Below are positions 1-8,733 of a DNA stretch of 54,136 nucleotides, piece after piece (position 1 is the stretch's first letter; the number at the start of each line of letters is the position of its first letter). The position numbers and the translations under genes are program-made. This stretch comes from Clostridia bacterium (lineage in GTDB: Bacteria > Bacillota > Clostridia > Oscillospirales > Acutalibacteraceae). The DNA lies in contig JAFRQM010000036.1 in the NCBI GenBank assembly GCA_017428625.1, positions 1 to 54,136 on the forward strand. The letters are read 5' to 3'. A model generated the notes under the pieces. That model searched no databases. It saw only the letters and a program-made list of their open reading frames with translations, and had not been told where the DNA came from.

Positions 1-58
1 CACGAGCCGCAGGCTCGCTTCACGCGTGTAAGCGCGCTTACCGTGCCGTCAGGCACAC
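1..58. repeat. Array of small palindromes beside the tRNA genes
   Basis: Four short inverted repeats follow one another with almost no spacing: CGAGCC/GGCTCG (3-17), the self-complementary CACGCGTG (21-28), GTAAGCG/CGCTTAC (28-41) and GTGCC/GGCAC (43-56). They lie downstream, on the minus strand, of the tRNA-Tyr terminator hairpin. They could be processing or termination signals, or the edge of a palindromic intergenic repeat cut off by the window start. No gene is seen here. Confidence 0.6.
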
Positions 59-64
59 TTAGTT

Positions 65-94
65 GCAAAGAGCACGCCGAAGCGTGCTCTTTGC
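65..94 (-). terminator. Stem-loop directly after tRNA-Tyr
   Basis: A perfect 13-bp inverted repeat (65-77 and 82-94) with a 4-nt loop begins at the base after the encoded CCA end of tRNA-Tyr. It is very stable but has no long U-tract on the minus strand, so it may act as a 3' processing or attenuating hairpin as well as a terminator. Confidence 0.6.
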
Positions 95-179
95 TGGTGG
101 GAGAGGGTGGATTCGAACCACCGAAGCTATCAGCAACAGATTTACAGTCTGCCCCCTTTGGCCGCTCGGGAACTCTCCC
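95..179 (-). tRNA. tRNA-Tyr (GTA)
   Basis: This is a class II tRNA of 85 nt with a 7-bp acceptor stem (GGGAGAG/CTCTCCC), a long variable arm, a normal T-loop (GGTTCGAATCC) and an encoded CCA. The anticodon loop reads CTGTAAA, giving anticodon GTA. It is probably co-transcribed with the tRNA-Thr 9 bases upstream. Confidence 0.95.
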
Positions 180-188
180 ATATTAAAT

Positions 189-264
189 TGGAGCTGGTGG
201 ACGGACTCGAACCCCCGACCTGCTGATTACAAATCAGCTGCTCTACCAACTGAGCTACACCAGC
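189..264 (-). tRNA. tRNA-Thr (TGT)
   Basis: A complete 76-nt cloverleaf with acceptor GCTGGTG/CACCAGC, standard D-loop (AGCTCAGTTGGTAGAGC), anticodon stem GCTGA/TCAGC with loop TTTGTAA (anticodon TGT), standard T-arm and encoded CCA. It is the first gene of the small Thr-Tyr tRNA unit on the minus strand. Confidence 0.95.
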
Positions 265-344
265 GCAAGCGTTCCGTTGAACGCTCGAATAATATATCAC
301 AAATATTTCAACTCGTCAAGTGAAAAATGATATATTTTTAAAAA

Positions 345-896
345 TTATTTTATTACAACAAACTTGCTTTCATCGCGGGGCTTGTATTCCGGCTTTTCGT
401 CCGGGTAGCCGATGCAGACGCCGATAAGGAAGCGCCACTCTGCGGGAACGCCGAGTTTCTCTTTCCATTTCGTTCCAGTTTCGCCTTCAAAAAGGGGGGC
501 GACGCTCGCGACAATGCAGGTGCCCAGCCCGATGGCTTTGGCGGCGATGCAGATGTTCTCGGTCATCAGACCCGCGTCCATAAAACTCTCATTCTCGGCA
601 AAAATGACGGCGAAAGTCGGAGAATCGTGATAGAACGGGTCGGTGTCCCATCTTGTGTAAGCAGGGGTGTCCCAGCCGATTTTATCTTTGAAATCTATGT
701 TCATTTCTCTGAGCATTTCCGCGTTCTGAATAAACCTGACATTGCAGGGCTGCGAATTTCTGCCGCTCGGAGCCTTAATTGCGCAGGCGATGAGCGTGTC
801 GAGTTCTTTTTCTGTTATCTGCTCGGGCGTGAATGTTCTTATGGTCTGCCTTGTGATTATTTCGGAAATGACGGTGTTTTCAATAATCTCTTTCAC
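345..896 (-). CDS. Nitroreductase family protein
   Basis: Likely an FMN-dependent NAD(P)H nitroreductase-family oxidoreductase of 183 residues; the physiological substrate cannot be told. The N-terminal RQTIRTF-type segment, the SGRNSQPCNVRFI flavin-binding stretch and the C-terminal IGVCIGYPDEKPE segment are typical. I chose the GTG at 896 because a GAGGTG ribosome site sits 7 bases upstream. A longer reading from 935 would overlap the upstream lipoprotein gene and has no ribosome site. It immediately follows that gene, so the two probably form one transcript. An AT-rich stretch without a clear hairpin separates it from the tRNA genes. Confidence 0.85.
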   Translation of the reverse strand: MKEIIENTVISEIITRQTIRTFTPEQITEKELDTLIACAIKAPSGRNSQPCNVRFIQNAEMLREMNIDFKDKIGWDTPAYTRWDTDPFYHDSPTFAVIFAENESFMDAGLMTENICIAAKAIGLGTCIVASVAPLFEGETGTKWKEKLGVPAEWRFLIGVCIGYPDEKPEYKPRDESKFVVIK

Positions 897-906
897 TTTT
901 TTCACC

Positions 907-1875
907 TCAGCCGTAAATTTCAATATTTCTGACAAATGAATTAATCATAGGTTCGCTGCGGGTTATTTCAAAGGTTTCTTCCAAAGAACGGAACGACGCT
1001 TCGCCGAACGCCGAATACATATCTTTGACGCACTGTGAGCGGCAGGATGCGTATTCTTCCTCTCTGTCATCGGGGTTATATTTCCAAATAATAAAAATGC
1101 AGTCGTCATATCTTAACACGGAGGCGGAGTCGTTTTGCAGGGAGTTGACATCTTCAAAAAAGCCGTCGGGGTAGCCTTCGCACTGCGTTTTTTTGAGCAG
1201 AATGGCAGAGGATGCCGTGTAGTTAAGTTCGTTTGCGGCGGCTTCAATGCCCGAAATGTCAACGATTTTTTCAGCGAGAGACCTGAATCTTGTCTCGACT
1301 TTGTCTTTCTCCGCGTCGCTCATTTCTATATCGCTGCCGGCGGCGTCGGTTGTAATGAAATAGCCGCAGACCGCGCGGAAGACGATATAGTTATCCGCAA
1401 AATATTTACGCACCTTTTTTTCTGCCTCTTCATCGGAATTGTCAAAAAGTGTGGTGAAAATTGTGTCTTCATAAGTTTCGTTGGTAACGATTTTAGAAAT
1501 CGCCGCGCGTGAAACGCCGATTTTTTTGTAGTGGTTGCCATAGCAGGTCCATTTGTTGCCGACCTCGTCGGCTATGCTGTATTTTTGGGAGGGCGTCAGC
1601 CTGAGGTTGTATTTTTCGAACATTGTATTGACCGTGACATACCTTGTGCAGAGTTCAACCGCTTTGCCGGCGCAGTCTTCGGGCGAGGCTTTTTCATCAA
1701 GCCCGTAGTTTGAAGGTCTGGCAACAACCTTGTCAAAATAATAAGCGAAAATCTCTTTGTCAACTTCAGCGCCGGAGACGGTTATAACAGGCTCGTCAAC
1801 CTGAAAAACGGAGCATGACGCAAGGGCGAAACACATAAAAACCGCCGTTAAAAATGACGTAATTCTCTTTAACAA
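907..1875 (-). CDS. SurA/PrsA-like lipoprotein
   Basis: A 322-residue exported lipoprotein: basic start, hydrophobic segment, and lipobox LASC with the lipidated Cys near residue 21. The mature N-terminus (VITVSGAEVDKEIFAYYFDKV) resembles the SurA-like N-terminal chaperone domain of PrsA/SurA foldases. I see no clear parvulin PPIase domain in the rest. It probably sits on the outer face of the membrane and may help fold exported proteins, which is inference. The start is TTG at 1875, 8 bases after a strong AAGGAGGT. The nitroreductase gene follows immediately. Confidence 0.7.
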   Translation of the reverse strand: MLKRITSFLTAVFMCFALASCSVFQVDEPVITVSGAEVDKEIFAYYFDKVVARPSNYGLDEKASPEDCAGKAVELCTRYVTVNTMFEKYNLRLTPSQKYSIADEVGNKWTCYGNHYKKIGVSRAAISKIVTNETYEDTIFTTLFDNSDEEAEKKVRKYFADNYIVFRAVCGYFITTDAAGSDIEMSDAEKDKVETRFRSLAEKIVDISGIEAAANELNYTASSAILLKKTQCEGYPDGFFEDVNSLQNDSASVLRYDDCIFIIWKYNPDDREEEYASCRSQCVKDMYSAFGEASFRSLEETFEITRSEPMINSFVRNIEIYG

Positions 1876-1911
1876 GCAGCCGCACCTCCTTCATTTTTAT
1901 GTTACCTGATT

Positions 1912-1940
1912 ATTATACCACAATATATTGTTTAATGCAA
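1912..1940 (-). promoter_or_regulatory. Sigma-A promoter for the lipoprotein-nitroreductase unit
   Basis: The minus strand reads TTGCAT (1940-1935), a 17-nt spacer, then TATAAT (1917-1912) preceded by TGG, an extended -10. It lies 37 bases upstream of the TTG start at 1875. Confidence 0.7.
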
Positions 1941-2053
1941 CCAAAGACGGCACCGAAACCACAAGATTAAAAATTTTTTAAAAAAATATCTTTATTCCTG
2001 CGTGTAAATATTGTATAATACATCTGTATCAAAATTTTTCCGGGGTGAAACAA

Positions 2054-2392
2054 ATGCAGAAAGTCAGGCTTATGATTGCGGGAACCGAATATATTATTTC
2101 AACCGACGACGACCTTGATTATGTCGCTAAACTCGGTGAAGACATTGACGGCAGAGTCAGGGATATTATGAGTAAAAATCCCAGGGCTTCAATAACACAG
2201 GCAGCCATTCTTGTAGCGCTTGAATACGCGGATGAAGCAAACAAGGGCGAGGGCAGCGCAGACAATCTGCGTTCACAGATTCAGGGCTATCTTGAAGATG
2301 CCGCCAGAGCCAGAACAGACGCGGAAATCGCGAAGCGCGAGGCTGAAAGGCTTGCGAAGGAACTCTCCGCCCTCAGGGCTGCCAACAGATAA
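2054..2392 (+). CDS. zapA: Cell division protein ZapA
   Basis: A small FtsZ-ring-associated protein (112 residues) that bundles FtsZ filaments at mid-cell. The N-terminal beta segment (KVRLMIAGTEYIIST) followed by the DLDYVAKLGEDIDGRV helix and the long C-terminal coiled-coil helix match the family. The ATG at 2054 is preferred over the in-frame GTG at 2045 because the GGGGTG ribosome site covers that GTG and leaves normal spacing to the ATG. A TATAAT at 2014-2019 may be its -10 box. The U32 peptidase gene starts at the next base after its stop, a common Firmicutes pairing. Confidence 0.88.
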   Translation: MQKVRLMIAGTEYIISTDDDLDYVAKLGEDIDGRVRDIMSKNPRASITQAAILVALEYADEANKGEGSADNLRSQIQGYLEDAARARTDAEIAKREAERLAKELSALRAANR

Positions 2393-4444
2393 ATGAACGG
2401 CTGTGAAATTCTCGCCCCCGCGGGAGGTATTGATTCCGTTTATGCCGCCGTGCGCTGCGGAGCGAACGCGGTTTATCTCGGCTCAAAGGCTTTTAACGCG
2501 CGGCGCAACGCAGCCAATTTCTCTTATGAGGAACTCAAAACGGCTGTTGATTACTGTCATTCACACGGCGTCAAAGTTTATCTGACGCTCAACACGCTTG
2601 TAAATGACTCCGAACTGAAAACCGCATCCGAAGAAATCGAACGCGCCTGCAGTCTGCCTGCGGACGCGCTTCTTTTGCAGGATTTGGGGCTTGTAAAGAT
2701 AATAAAAGAGATTGCTCCCGGTATGCCTCTGCACGCCTCAACACAGATGTCTGTTCAGAGCGCGCAGGGTGTTAAACTGCTTGAGGAAGCCGGCTTTTCA
2801 AGGGTTGTGCTCGCAAGGGAGCTTTCGCTGGATGAAATAAAAGAAATACGCCGTCAGACGAAGGCGGAACTTGAAGTGTTTGTTCACGGCGCGCTGTGTA
2901 TGTGTGTGTCGGGGCAGTGCCTTTTAAGCGCCGCTCTGGGCGGCAGAAGCGGCAACAGAGGGCTGTGCGCCCAGCCGTGCAGGCTGCCTTTCGGAGTGAA
3001 CGGGGCTCAGGGGCACGCGCTGAGTTTAAAAGATATGTCGGTTGTTGAAAACCTCGCGCAACTTAAAGAAGCCGGAGTTGTTTCTTTTAAAATCGAGGGC
3101 AGAATGAAACGCCCCGAATATGTCGCGGCTGCCGTTACTGCCTGCGTTAAAAGCCTTGAGGGTAATTATTCTGCGGAACTTGCGCGCGATTTACAGAGTG
3201 TGTTCTCGCGCTCGGGTTTTACCGACGGATATCTTAAAGGGCAGAGAGGTCCGCAGATGTTCGGCACAAGGCGCAGGGAGGATGTGCAGAGCGCCGCGCC
3301 GGTGCTGAAAAAACTTGAGAATCTTTATGATAAAGAAACTCCGCTTATTCCCGTCGATTTCGCGTTGACCTGTGTTGAAAACGAACCTTTGTCGCTGGGC
3401 GCCGGTGCGCGGGGCAAAAACGTTTTTATCAAAAGCGAAGTTGTTCCGCAGACGGCAGTCAACAGGGCTGTAACGGCTGATGAACTTAAAGAGCGGGTTG
3501 CAAAATGCGGAGGCACGCAGTTTTATGCAGAAAATGTTGATGTTGAACTCGGCGCAAACCTGAGCGTTTCCGCTTCGGCGGTCAACGCGCTGCGCAGAGA
3601 CGCGCTGCAGGCGCTCGGTTCCGCGTTTTCAGATATTGAACCCGTTAAATGCGAAAAATACGCGCCTTCACCCAACAGACATAAAGTTCAGGGCAGACAG
3701 ATTAAAATAAGGCTTTTCAGGGATGAGCAACTGCCGGCGAACCTTAACGGCATAAGAGAGGTTATTCTGCCGCTTGACGCCGGAGAAAAAGCGTATGAAA
3801 AATGCCGCGACGCCGGAGTTGACATAAGCGTTGAAATTCCGAGAGCGTTCTTCGGCAATGATGAAAAATTCCGCTCTCTGCTGCTGAAAGCGAAACAAAA
3901 CGGAGCGGCAAAAGCGGTTGCGGGCACGCTTGACGGCTTGAAACTCGCTTTCGATGAAAAGATGCCCGCCGGAGCCGGCTTCGGTATGAATGTTTTTAAC
4001 ACACAGGCGCTCGAATTTCTTGAATCCTACGGTGTCAAAGACGCTCTTGTTTCGCCGGAACTTACTTTGAAACAGATATCCGCTCTCGGCGGAGTAATTG
4101 AAAGAGGGCTTGTCGCATACGGTTTTCTGCCGCTTATGCTTACAAGAAACTGCCCTGTCAGAACGGCGGCTGACTGTTCGCGGTGCAAAGGCAGGTCACA
4201 CCTGACCGACAGAATGGGGATTGACTTTCCCGTTATATGTTCGCACGGGTGCTCCGAGCTTCTTAATTCAAGACCGGTTTACCTTGCCGACAGGCTTAAT
4301 GAAATTCATAATGTTGACTACATTCTTCTGTATTTCACCAACGAAACGCGGGAAGAGTGCGAAAAAATCATTGACGCTTATAAAAACGGAAAACCGCCCG
4401 AAGGCGGTTTCACAAGAGGCCTGTATTACAGGGGAGTTGAATAA
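2393..4444 (+). CDS. U32 family peptidase, RlhA-like
   Basis: A 683-residue U32 'collagenase-like' protein. The N-terminal half carries ILAPAGG, YLGSKAFNARR and the U32 signature around EVFVHGALCMCVSGQC. A long central region corresponds to the DUF3656-type extension. The C-terminal part has a Cys-rich segment (RNCPVRTAADCSRCKGR then CSHGCSELL) that looks like a metal or iron-sulfur site. Family members include E. coli RlhA (23S rRNA C2501 hydroxylation), so a role in RNA hydroxylation is more likely than proteolysis; this is by family, not shown here. The ATG follows the zapA stop directly, so it is probably translationally coupled. Confidence 0.85.
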   Translation: MNGCEILAPAGGIDSVYAAVRCGANAVYLGSKAFNARRNAANFSYEELKTAVDYCHSHGVKVYLTLNTLVNDSELKTASEEIERACSLPADALLLQDLGLVKIIKEIAPGMPLHASTQMSVQSAQGVKLLEEAGFSRVVLARELSLDEIKEIRRQTKAELEVFVHGALCMCVSGQCLLSAALGGRSGNRGLCAQPCRLPFGVNGAQGHALSLKDMSVVENLAQLKEAGVVSFKIEGRMKRPEYVAAAVTACVKSLEGNYSAELARDLQSVFSRSGFTDGYLKGQRGPQMFGTRRREDVQSAAPVLKKLENLYDKETPLIPVDFALTCVENEPLSLGAGARGKNVFIKSEVVPQTAVNRAVTADELKERVAKCGGTQFYAENVDVELGANLSVSASAVNALRRDALQALGSAFSDIEPVKCEKYAPSPNRHKVQGRQIKIRLFRDEQLPANLNGIREVILPLDAGEKAYEKCRDAGVDISVEIPRAFFGNDEKFRSLLLKAKQNGAAKAVAGTLDGLKLAFDEKMPAGAGFGMNVFNTQALEFLESYGVKDALVSPELTLKQISALGGVIERGLVAYGFLPLMLTRNCPVRTAADCSRCKGRSHLTDRMGIDFPVICSHGCSELLNSRPVYLADRLNEIHNVDYILLYFTNETREECEKIIDAYKNGKPPEGGFTRGLYYRGVE

Positions 4445-4449
4445 AACAC

Positions 4450-4484
4450 AAACGGACTTGCAAAATCTGCAAGTCCGTTTTTTG
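4450..4484. terminator. Convergent bidirectional terminator
   Basis: A 13-bp perfect stem (4450-4462 / 4468-4480) with a 5-nt loop is followed on the plus strand by a T-tract. It separates the rightward U32 gene from the leftward ABC gene and probably serves both. Confidence 0.85.
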
Positions 4485-6356
4485 TCAGTCAAGCTCTCTG
4501 ACTCCGGTGTAGAGTTCATAATACCTGCCTTTGAGCGCAAGGAGTTCATCGTGGGTTCCGCGCTCAATTATTTCGCCGCGTTCAAGAACCATAATCGCGT
4601 CGGAATTGCGAACGGTGGAAAGCCTGTGCGCTATGACAAAAGTTGTGCGGTTTTTCATAAGGCGGTCCATACCGTGCTCAATGTGGCGCTCGGTGCGGGT
4701 GTCAACGGAACTTGTCGCCTCGTCAAGCACAAGAATCGGCGCTTTTGAAATTGCGGCTCTCGCAATGTTAAGAAGTTGGCGCTGCCCCTGTGAAAGGTTG
4801 GCTCCGTCGCCCTCGATAACCGTGTTGTATCCGTCGGCAAGCCTCATTATGAATGAGTGCGCGCTTGCGGTTTTTGCCGCTTGAACCACCTCATCGTCAG
4901 TGGCATCAAGTCTGCCGTAGCGGATGTTCTCCATAACCGTGCCGGTGAAAAGGTGGGTGTCCTGCAAAACCATTGCGATATTTTTTCTCAGATAATCGCG
5001 GTCGATTTCTCTGATATCGGTGCCGTCAAAGGTGATTGTGCCGCTGTCAATTTCATAAAACCTGTTGATAAGGTTGGTGATGGTGGTTTTGCCCGCGCCC
5101 GTTGAGCCGACAAAAGCAATTTTTCTGCCGGGTTCGGCTGTAAGCGAGATGTTTCTGAGAACGGTTTTACCCGGCAGATAACCGAAGGTGACATCTCTGA
5201 GTTCAACACAGCCGCTGATTGACGGTTCGGTGTTGACGAGGTCGTTTATTTTTTCGGGTTTGGCATCCATTACCGCAAAAACTCTTTCCGCGCCGGCGAG
5301 GGCCGCGAAAATTGTTGAAGTCTGCTGAGAGACGGTGCTTATAGGCATGGAAAACTGCCTTGCGTAACTTGCGAAAATCGAAACACCGCCGATGTCAAAA
5401 CCCGCGAGCAGGCAGAGAAGACCGCCCACGCCTGCCGTGACGGCGTAGCATATCTGCGTGATGTTGTGCATAACAGGGCCCATAAGGCCGCCGAAGAATT
5501 GCGCGCCCATCTGCTTACGGCGCATATCGTTGTTGAGCAGTTCAAACTCGTCAACGCAGGCGCTTTCGTGATTAAATACCTTTACTACCTTTTGACCCGT
5601 CACGCTCTCTTCAATATAGCCGTTGACCGCTCCGAGAGCCGATTGCTGTTCGGTGTAGTATTTTGACGACCTTTTTGCAACAAAACTCACCGCAGCCAGC
5701 AGAAGAGGAACAAACGCCACAATAACGATTGTGAGCTGCCAGCTTGTATAAACCATAAGGCAGAATGTGCCGATCAGCGTGATTGCCGCCGAGACAAGCT
5801 GCGTGATTGTCTGGTTCATCATAAGGTCGATATTATCTATGTCGTTTGTGAACCTCGACATTATTCCGCCTGTTGTTTCGCTGTCAAAAAACCTTATAGG
5901 CAGAGCCTGAAGGCTGTTGAAAAGGTCGTTTCGTATTCTCTCCGACGCGGAGGTGGAAACACGGAGCATAAGCCTGTTCTGCAGATAGCCCGTAACAATT
6001 CCGGCAAGGTAAATGCCGCCGATGATTATGAGCATATGCGCGAGATAGGCAATTTTCTCCTGCGCGGGGGCGTCATCATAAACAAGCCTGTTTATAAGCG
6101 GGCGCATAATATATGAACCCGCAAGAGCGGTGCTCGTGCTTGTAAGCATAAGCAGAACAACGAGAATAAGACGGAATTTGTATTTTGAAATGTATGACCA
6201 CAGGCGTTTTACGGTTTTGCCGGTGTTTTTCGGCTTGCCTTCAGGAGCGCCCTGCCTGTTGCGAGCAGGTCTGCCGGGAGGGCCGAAATTCTGCTTTTTG
6301 TCTGCCGCGGCTTTATTGTATCTTTTCTGAAGTTCGTCAAGACTGCGACCCTGCAT
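4485..6356 (-). CDS. ABC exporter subunit with canonical ATPase site
   Basis: A 623-residue half-transporter: a basic N-terminal extension, six predicted membrane helices, then an ABC domain with Walker A GSTGAGKTT, signature LSQGQRQ, Walker B ILVLDEATSSVD (catalytic Glu present) and H-loop IAHRLST. With the gene just upstream it would form a heterodimeric multidrug-type exporter of the BmrCD/LmrCD/TM287-288 kind. The altered signature (LSQGQ, not LSGGQ) here and the missing catalytic Glu in the partner are what one consensus and one degenerate site would give. The ATG overlaps the partner stop (TAATG) behind GGAGGGAG, so translation is coupled. Substrate unknown. Confidence 0.88.
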   Translation of the reverse strand: MQGRSLDELQKRYNKAAADKKQNFGPPGRPARNRQGAPEGKPKNTGKTVKRLWSYISKYKFRLILVVLLMLTSTSTALAGSYIMRPLINRLVYDDAPAQEKIAYLAHMLIIIGGIYLAGIVTGYLQNRLMLRVSTSASERIRNDLFNSLQALPIRFFDSETTGGIMSRFTNDIDNIDLMMNQTITQLVSAAITLIGTFCLMVYTSWQLTIVIVAFVPLLLAAVSFVAKRSSKYYTEQQSALGAVNGYIEESVTGQKVVKVFNHESACVDEFELLNNDMRRKQMGAQFFGGLMGPVMHNITQICYAVTAGVGGLLCLLAGFDIGGVSIFASYARQFSMPISTVSQQTSTIFAALAGAERVFAVMDAKPEKINDLVNTEPSISGCVELRDVTFGYLPGKTVLRNISLTAEPGRKIAFVGSTGAGKTTITNLINRFYEIDSGTITFDGTDIREIDRDYLRKNIAMVLQDTHLFTGTVMENIRYGRLDATDDEVVQAAKTASAHSFIMRLADGYNTVIEGDGANLSQGQRQLLNIARAAISKAPILVLDEATSSVDTRTERHIEHGMDRLMKNRTTFVIAHRLSTVRNSDAIMVLERGEIIERGTHDELLALKGRYYELYTGVRELD

Positions 6357-8146
6357 TACGCTCCCTCCTTTCTGTCAACCTGCGACCAGTAAATCTCCTG
6401 ATACTCCTCATTGCCGGCGAGCAGCTCTTCGTGAGTGCCCACACCCGTTACTTTACCGTCATCAAGAACAACTATCATATCGGAATCCTTAACGGATGAG
6501 ATTCTTTGCGCGATGATAATTTTTGTGGAACCCTTGAGTTCGTTTGCGAACGCCTCGCGGATTCTTTTCTCCGTCGCGGTGTCAACCGCGCTTGTGGAGT
6601 CGTCGAGCACAAGAATTTTAGGCTTTTTGAGAAGCGCTCTGGCTATACACAGCCTCTGCTTCTGACCGCCGGAAACATTGGTTCCGCCCTGCTCGATAAT
6701 TGTGTTGTATCCGTCATCAAACGAGGTGATGAAATTGTCTGCCTGGGCGTATGAAGCCATTTCTTTTATTTCTTCATCGCCTGCCTGCGGGTTGCCCCAA
6801 AGAAGGTTGTCTCTGATTGTGCCTGAGAACAGCAGGTTCTTTTGCAGAACAAAGCCGATACCTTCACGCAGGTTATAAAGCCGGTAATCTTTAACATTTC
6901 TTCCGTCAACAAGAACCTCGCCTTCATCGGCGTCATAAAGGCGCGCTATCATTGAAACGAGAGTGCTCTTGCCCGAACCGGTTGAACCTATTATGCCTAC
7001 GGTTCCGCCTGCGGGAATTTTCAGGCTGACATTGTCAAGCACCTTGGCATCGCTGTTTTTGTAGTAGCGGAACGAAACATTGCGAAACTCAATTTCACCG
7101 TTTTGCACGGTAAGTTCCGCCGCCTGTTCGCTGCTGTTGTCTTTTATATCTGTCTCTTCGTCAAGCACTTCGGCAATTCTTTTGCCCGATGCCATTGCCC
7201 TTGAAAGGCTGACAAAAATCATTGTCATCATAACAAGAGACATAAGTATTTGAATAATATATGTAATAAATGCAGTAAGGCTGCCGGCTGTAAGTTCGGA
7301 CTTTATAAGCATATTGCCGCCGAACCAGCAGATAGCGATAATCGTTATGTTCATAAACAGAGTCATCGCAGGCTGCATCATAATCATTGTGCGCATGGCA
7401 TCAAACGCGCTCTGTTTAAGTTCGCTGTTGGCTTTGCCGAATTTTTCTTTTTCATGCTCCTCGCGTACAAAGGATTTGACAACCCTTATGTTTGTGACAT
7501 TCTCCTGAACGGTGGAGTTGAGCGCGTCGATTTTGCCCTGCTGCCTTGTGAATCTCGGCAGGGCTACCTTGACAAGGAAGAAAACGGAAACAACTATCAT
7601 CGGCAGAACCATAAGCAGGCACAATGTGAGCTTGCCGCTTACCATTACAGCCATAATTACGCCGCCTATCATCATACCGGGGGAGCGAAGACACATACGC
7701 AGAAGCATATTGATGAAATTCTGAATCTGCGTGACGTCGTTGGTAAGCCTTGTAACAAGCGAACCCGTGCTGAATTTGTCAATGTTGGCAAACGAGAACT
7801 GCTGAACTTTTTTGTAAATATCGGAGCGAAGGTCTGCGGCGTAGTTGACCGAAGCTTTCGCGCCGAAATACGCTCCGCCGACGCCGCCGAGCATCATAAA
7901 AGCGGCGGTGAGAACCATGGCGCACATAATTGCTACAATAAACGGCGACGCGCCGCCGGTGTGGGCGTAAAGCCACTGATAGAATGAAGCGGCTTCCGAA
8001 ATATCCGACTGCCCTGTGCCGTAGTCAATGATGTTGGCTAAAAACTTGGGCATAAGAGCCTCACCAATGACCTCAATTATCATACACAGGGGGCCTAAAA
8101 TGAAATATGCCTTATATGGTTTCGCGTAACTTGCCCATCTTTTCAT
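6356..8146 (-). CDS. ABC exporter subunit with degenerate ATPase site
   Basis: A 596-residue half-transporter with six membrane helices and an ABC domain: Walker A GSTGSGKST, signature VSGGQKQR, Walker B ILVLDDSTSAVD. The residue after the Walker B Asp is Asp instead of the catalytic Glu, the hallmark of the degenerate subunit in heterodimeric exporters. It lies between the MarR gene (its ATG overlaps the marR stop as TGATG) and the second half-transporter, so all three are one operon. It is probably induced by whatever ligand releases the MarR protein. Confidence 0.88.
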   Translation of the reverse strand: MKRWASYAKPYKAYFILGPLCMIIEVIGEALMPKFLANIIDYGTGQSDISEAASFYQWLYAHTGGASPFIVAIMCAMVLTAAFMMLGGVGGAYFGAKASVNYAADLRSDIYKKVQQFSFANIDKFSTGSLVTRLTNDVTQIQNFINMLLRMCLRSPGMMIGGVIMAVMVSGKLTLCLLMVLPMIVVSVFFLVKVALPRFTRQQGKIDALNSTVQENVTNIRVVKSFVREEHEKEKFGKANSELKQSAFDAMRTMIMMQPAMTLFMNITIIAICWFGGNMLIKSELTAGSLTAFITYIIQILMSLVMMTMIFVSLSRAMASGKRIAEVLDEETDIKDNSSEQAAELTVQNGEIEFRNVSFRYYKNSDAKVLDNVSLKIPAGGTVGIIGSTGSGKSTLVSMIARLYDADEGEVLVDGRNVKDYRLYNLREGIGFVLQKNLLFSGTIRDNLLWGNPQAGDEEIKEMASYAQADNFITSFDDGYNTIIEQGGTNVSGGQKQRLCIARALLKKPKILVLDDSTSAVDTATEKRIREAFANELKGSTKIIIAQRISSVKDSDMIVVLDDGKVTGVGTHEELLAGNEEYQEIYWSQVDRKEGA

Positions 8147-8622
8147 CAGCGCACCTCCACTCCGTTTTTCTCTGCGTATTCACGCATATTCGCCGTCATT
8201 TTTTCAATGATTTTTTCGAGCGACAAAAGTTCGTCGTCTGTGAGACCTTTGGTCATACCCACATCGACCTCCGTGAACTTTTCGTGTGATTTTTCGACAA
8301 TCTCAAGCCCTTTTTTTGTGACCTGAACAAGGTTGCGGCGTGTATCGGCGCTGTCTTGACGGCGCTCCACATAACCTTTTGCCTCAAGCTGTTTGAGAAG
8401 AGTTGCAATCGCCGCAGGGCTGACATTGAATTTGTCGGCAATCTGTTTTTGCGAAGCGGCGCCGCCGACCTTTGAGAGATACATAAGGGTCATATGCTGA
8501 GTCCGGTGCAGGTCAAAGCCGAGAGAATTTATGCTTTTATCCACGCACGCGTGGTGCAGGCGGTCAAGGCTCATCAGCCTGTGAATGAGAGACGCTCTGT
8601 TTTTGATGTTCTGTTCGCTCAT
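8146..8622 (-). CDS. MarR family transcriptional regulator
   Basis: A 158-residue winged-helix regulator. The core (LYLSKVGGAASQKQIADKFNVSPAAIATLLKQLEAKGYVERR, then the DTRRNLVQVTKKG wing) is typical MarR. The ATG at 8622 is chosen because AAAGGAG lies 8 bases upstream; the longer upstream reading runs through the probable operator. It is the first gene of the exporter operon, most simply an autorepressor that controls efflux. Inverted repeats between -10 and start codon are candidate operators. Confidence 0.87.
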   Translation of the reverse strand: MSEQNIKNRASLIHRLMSLDRLHHACVDKSINSLGFDLHRTQHMTLMYLSKVGGAASQKQIADKFNVSPAAIATLLKQLEAKGYVERRQDSADTRRNLVQVTKKGLEIVEKSHEKFTEVDVGMTKGLTDDELLSLEKIIEKMTANMREYAEKNGVEVR

Positions 8623-8674
8623 TTGCCGTTCTCCTTTCATACAAAAATAATTCAAGCTGTTTATAATTAACATA

Positions 8675-8694
8675 TTAACCGTTAACCATTTAAC
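8675..8694. promoter_or_regulatory. Candidate MarR operator
   Basis: Overlapping inverted repeats TTAAC-C-GTTAA (8675-8685) and GTTAA-CCAT-TTAAC (8681-8694) share the half-site GTTAA. They cover the expected transcription start of the marR promoter, right after its -10 box. Repression by the MarR protein is inferred from position and symmetry. Confidence 0.5.
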
Positions 8695-8695
8695 T

Positions 8696-8723
8696 ATTAT
8701 ATACAATTTTTACATTCTGTCAA
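8696..8723 (-). promoter_or_regulatory. Promoter of marR-ABC operon
   Basis: A consensus TTGACA (8723-8718), a 16-nt spacer and a consensus TATAAT (8701-8696) on the minus strand. The candidate operator follows at once. A consensus promoter fits a tightly repressed operon. Confidence 0.8.
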
Positions 8724-8733
8724 TAATATGTTA

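Noticed and set aside
63..323. 86-codon open frame over the first tRNAs
   Set aside because: It runs antisense through both tRNA genes; the cloverleaves are complete.
7250..7987. 245-codon open frame on the plus strand
   Set aside because: It is antisense to the ABC exporter gene, has a His/Asn/Lys-rich composition with no domain and no ribosome site; the exporter motifs on the other strand are unmistakable.
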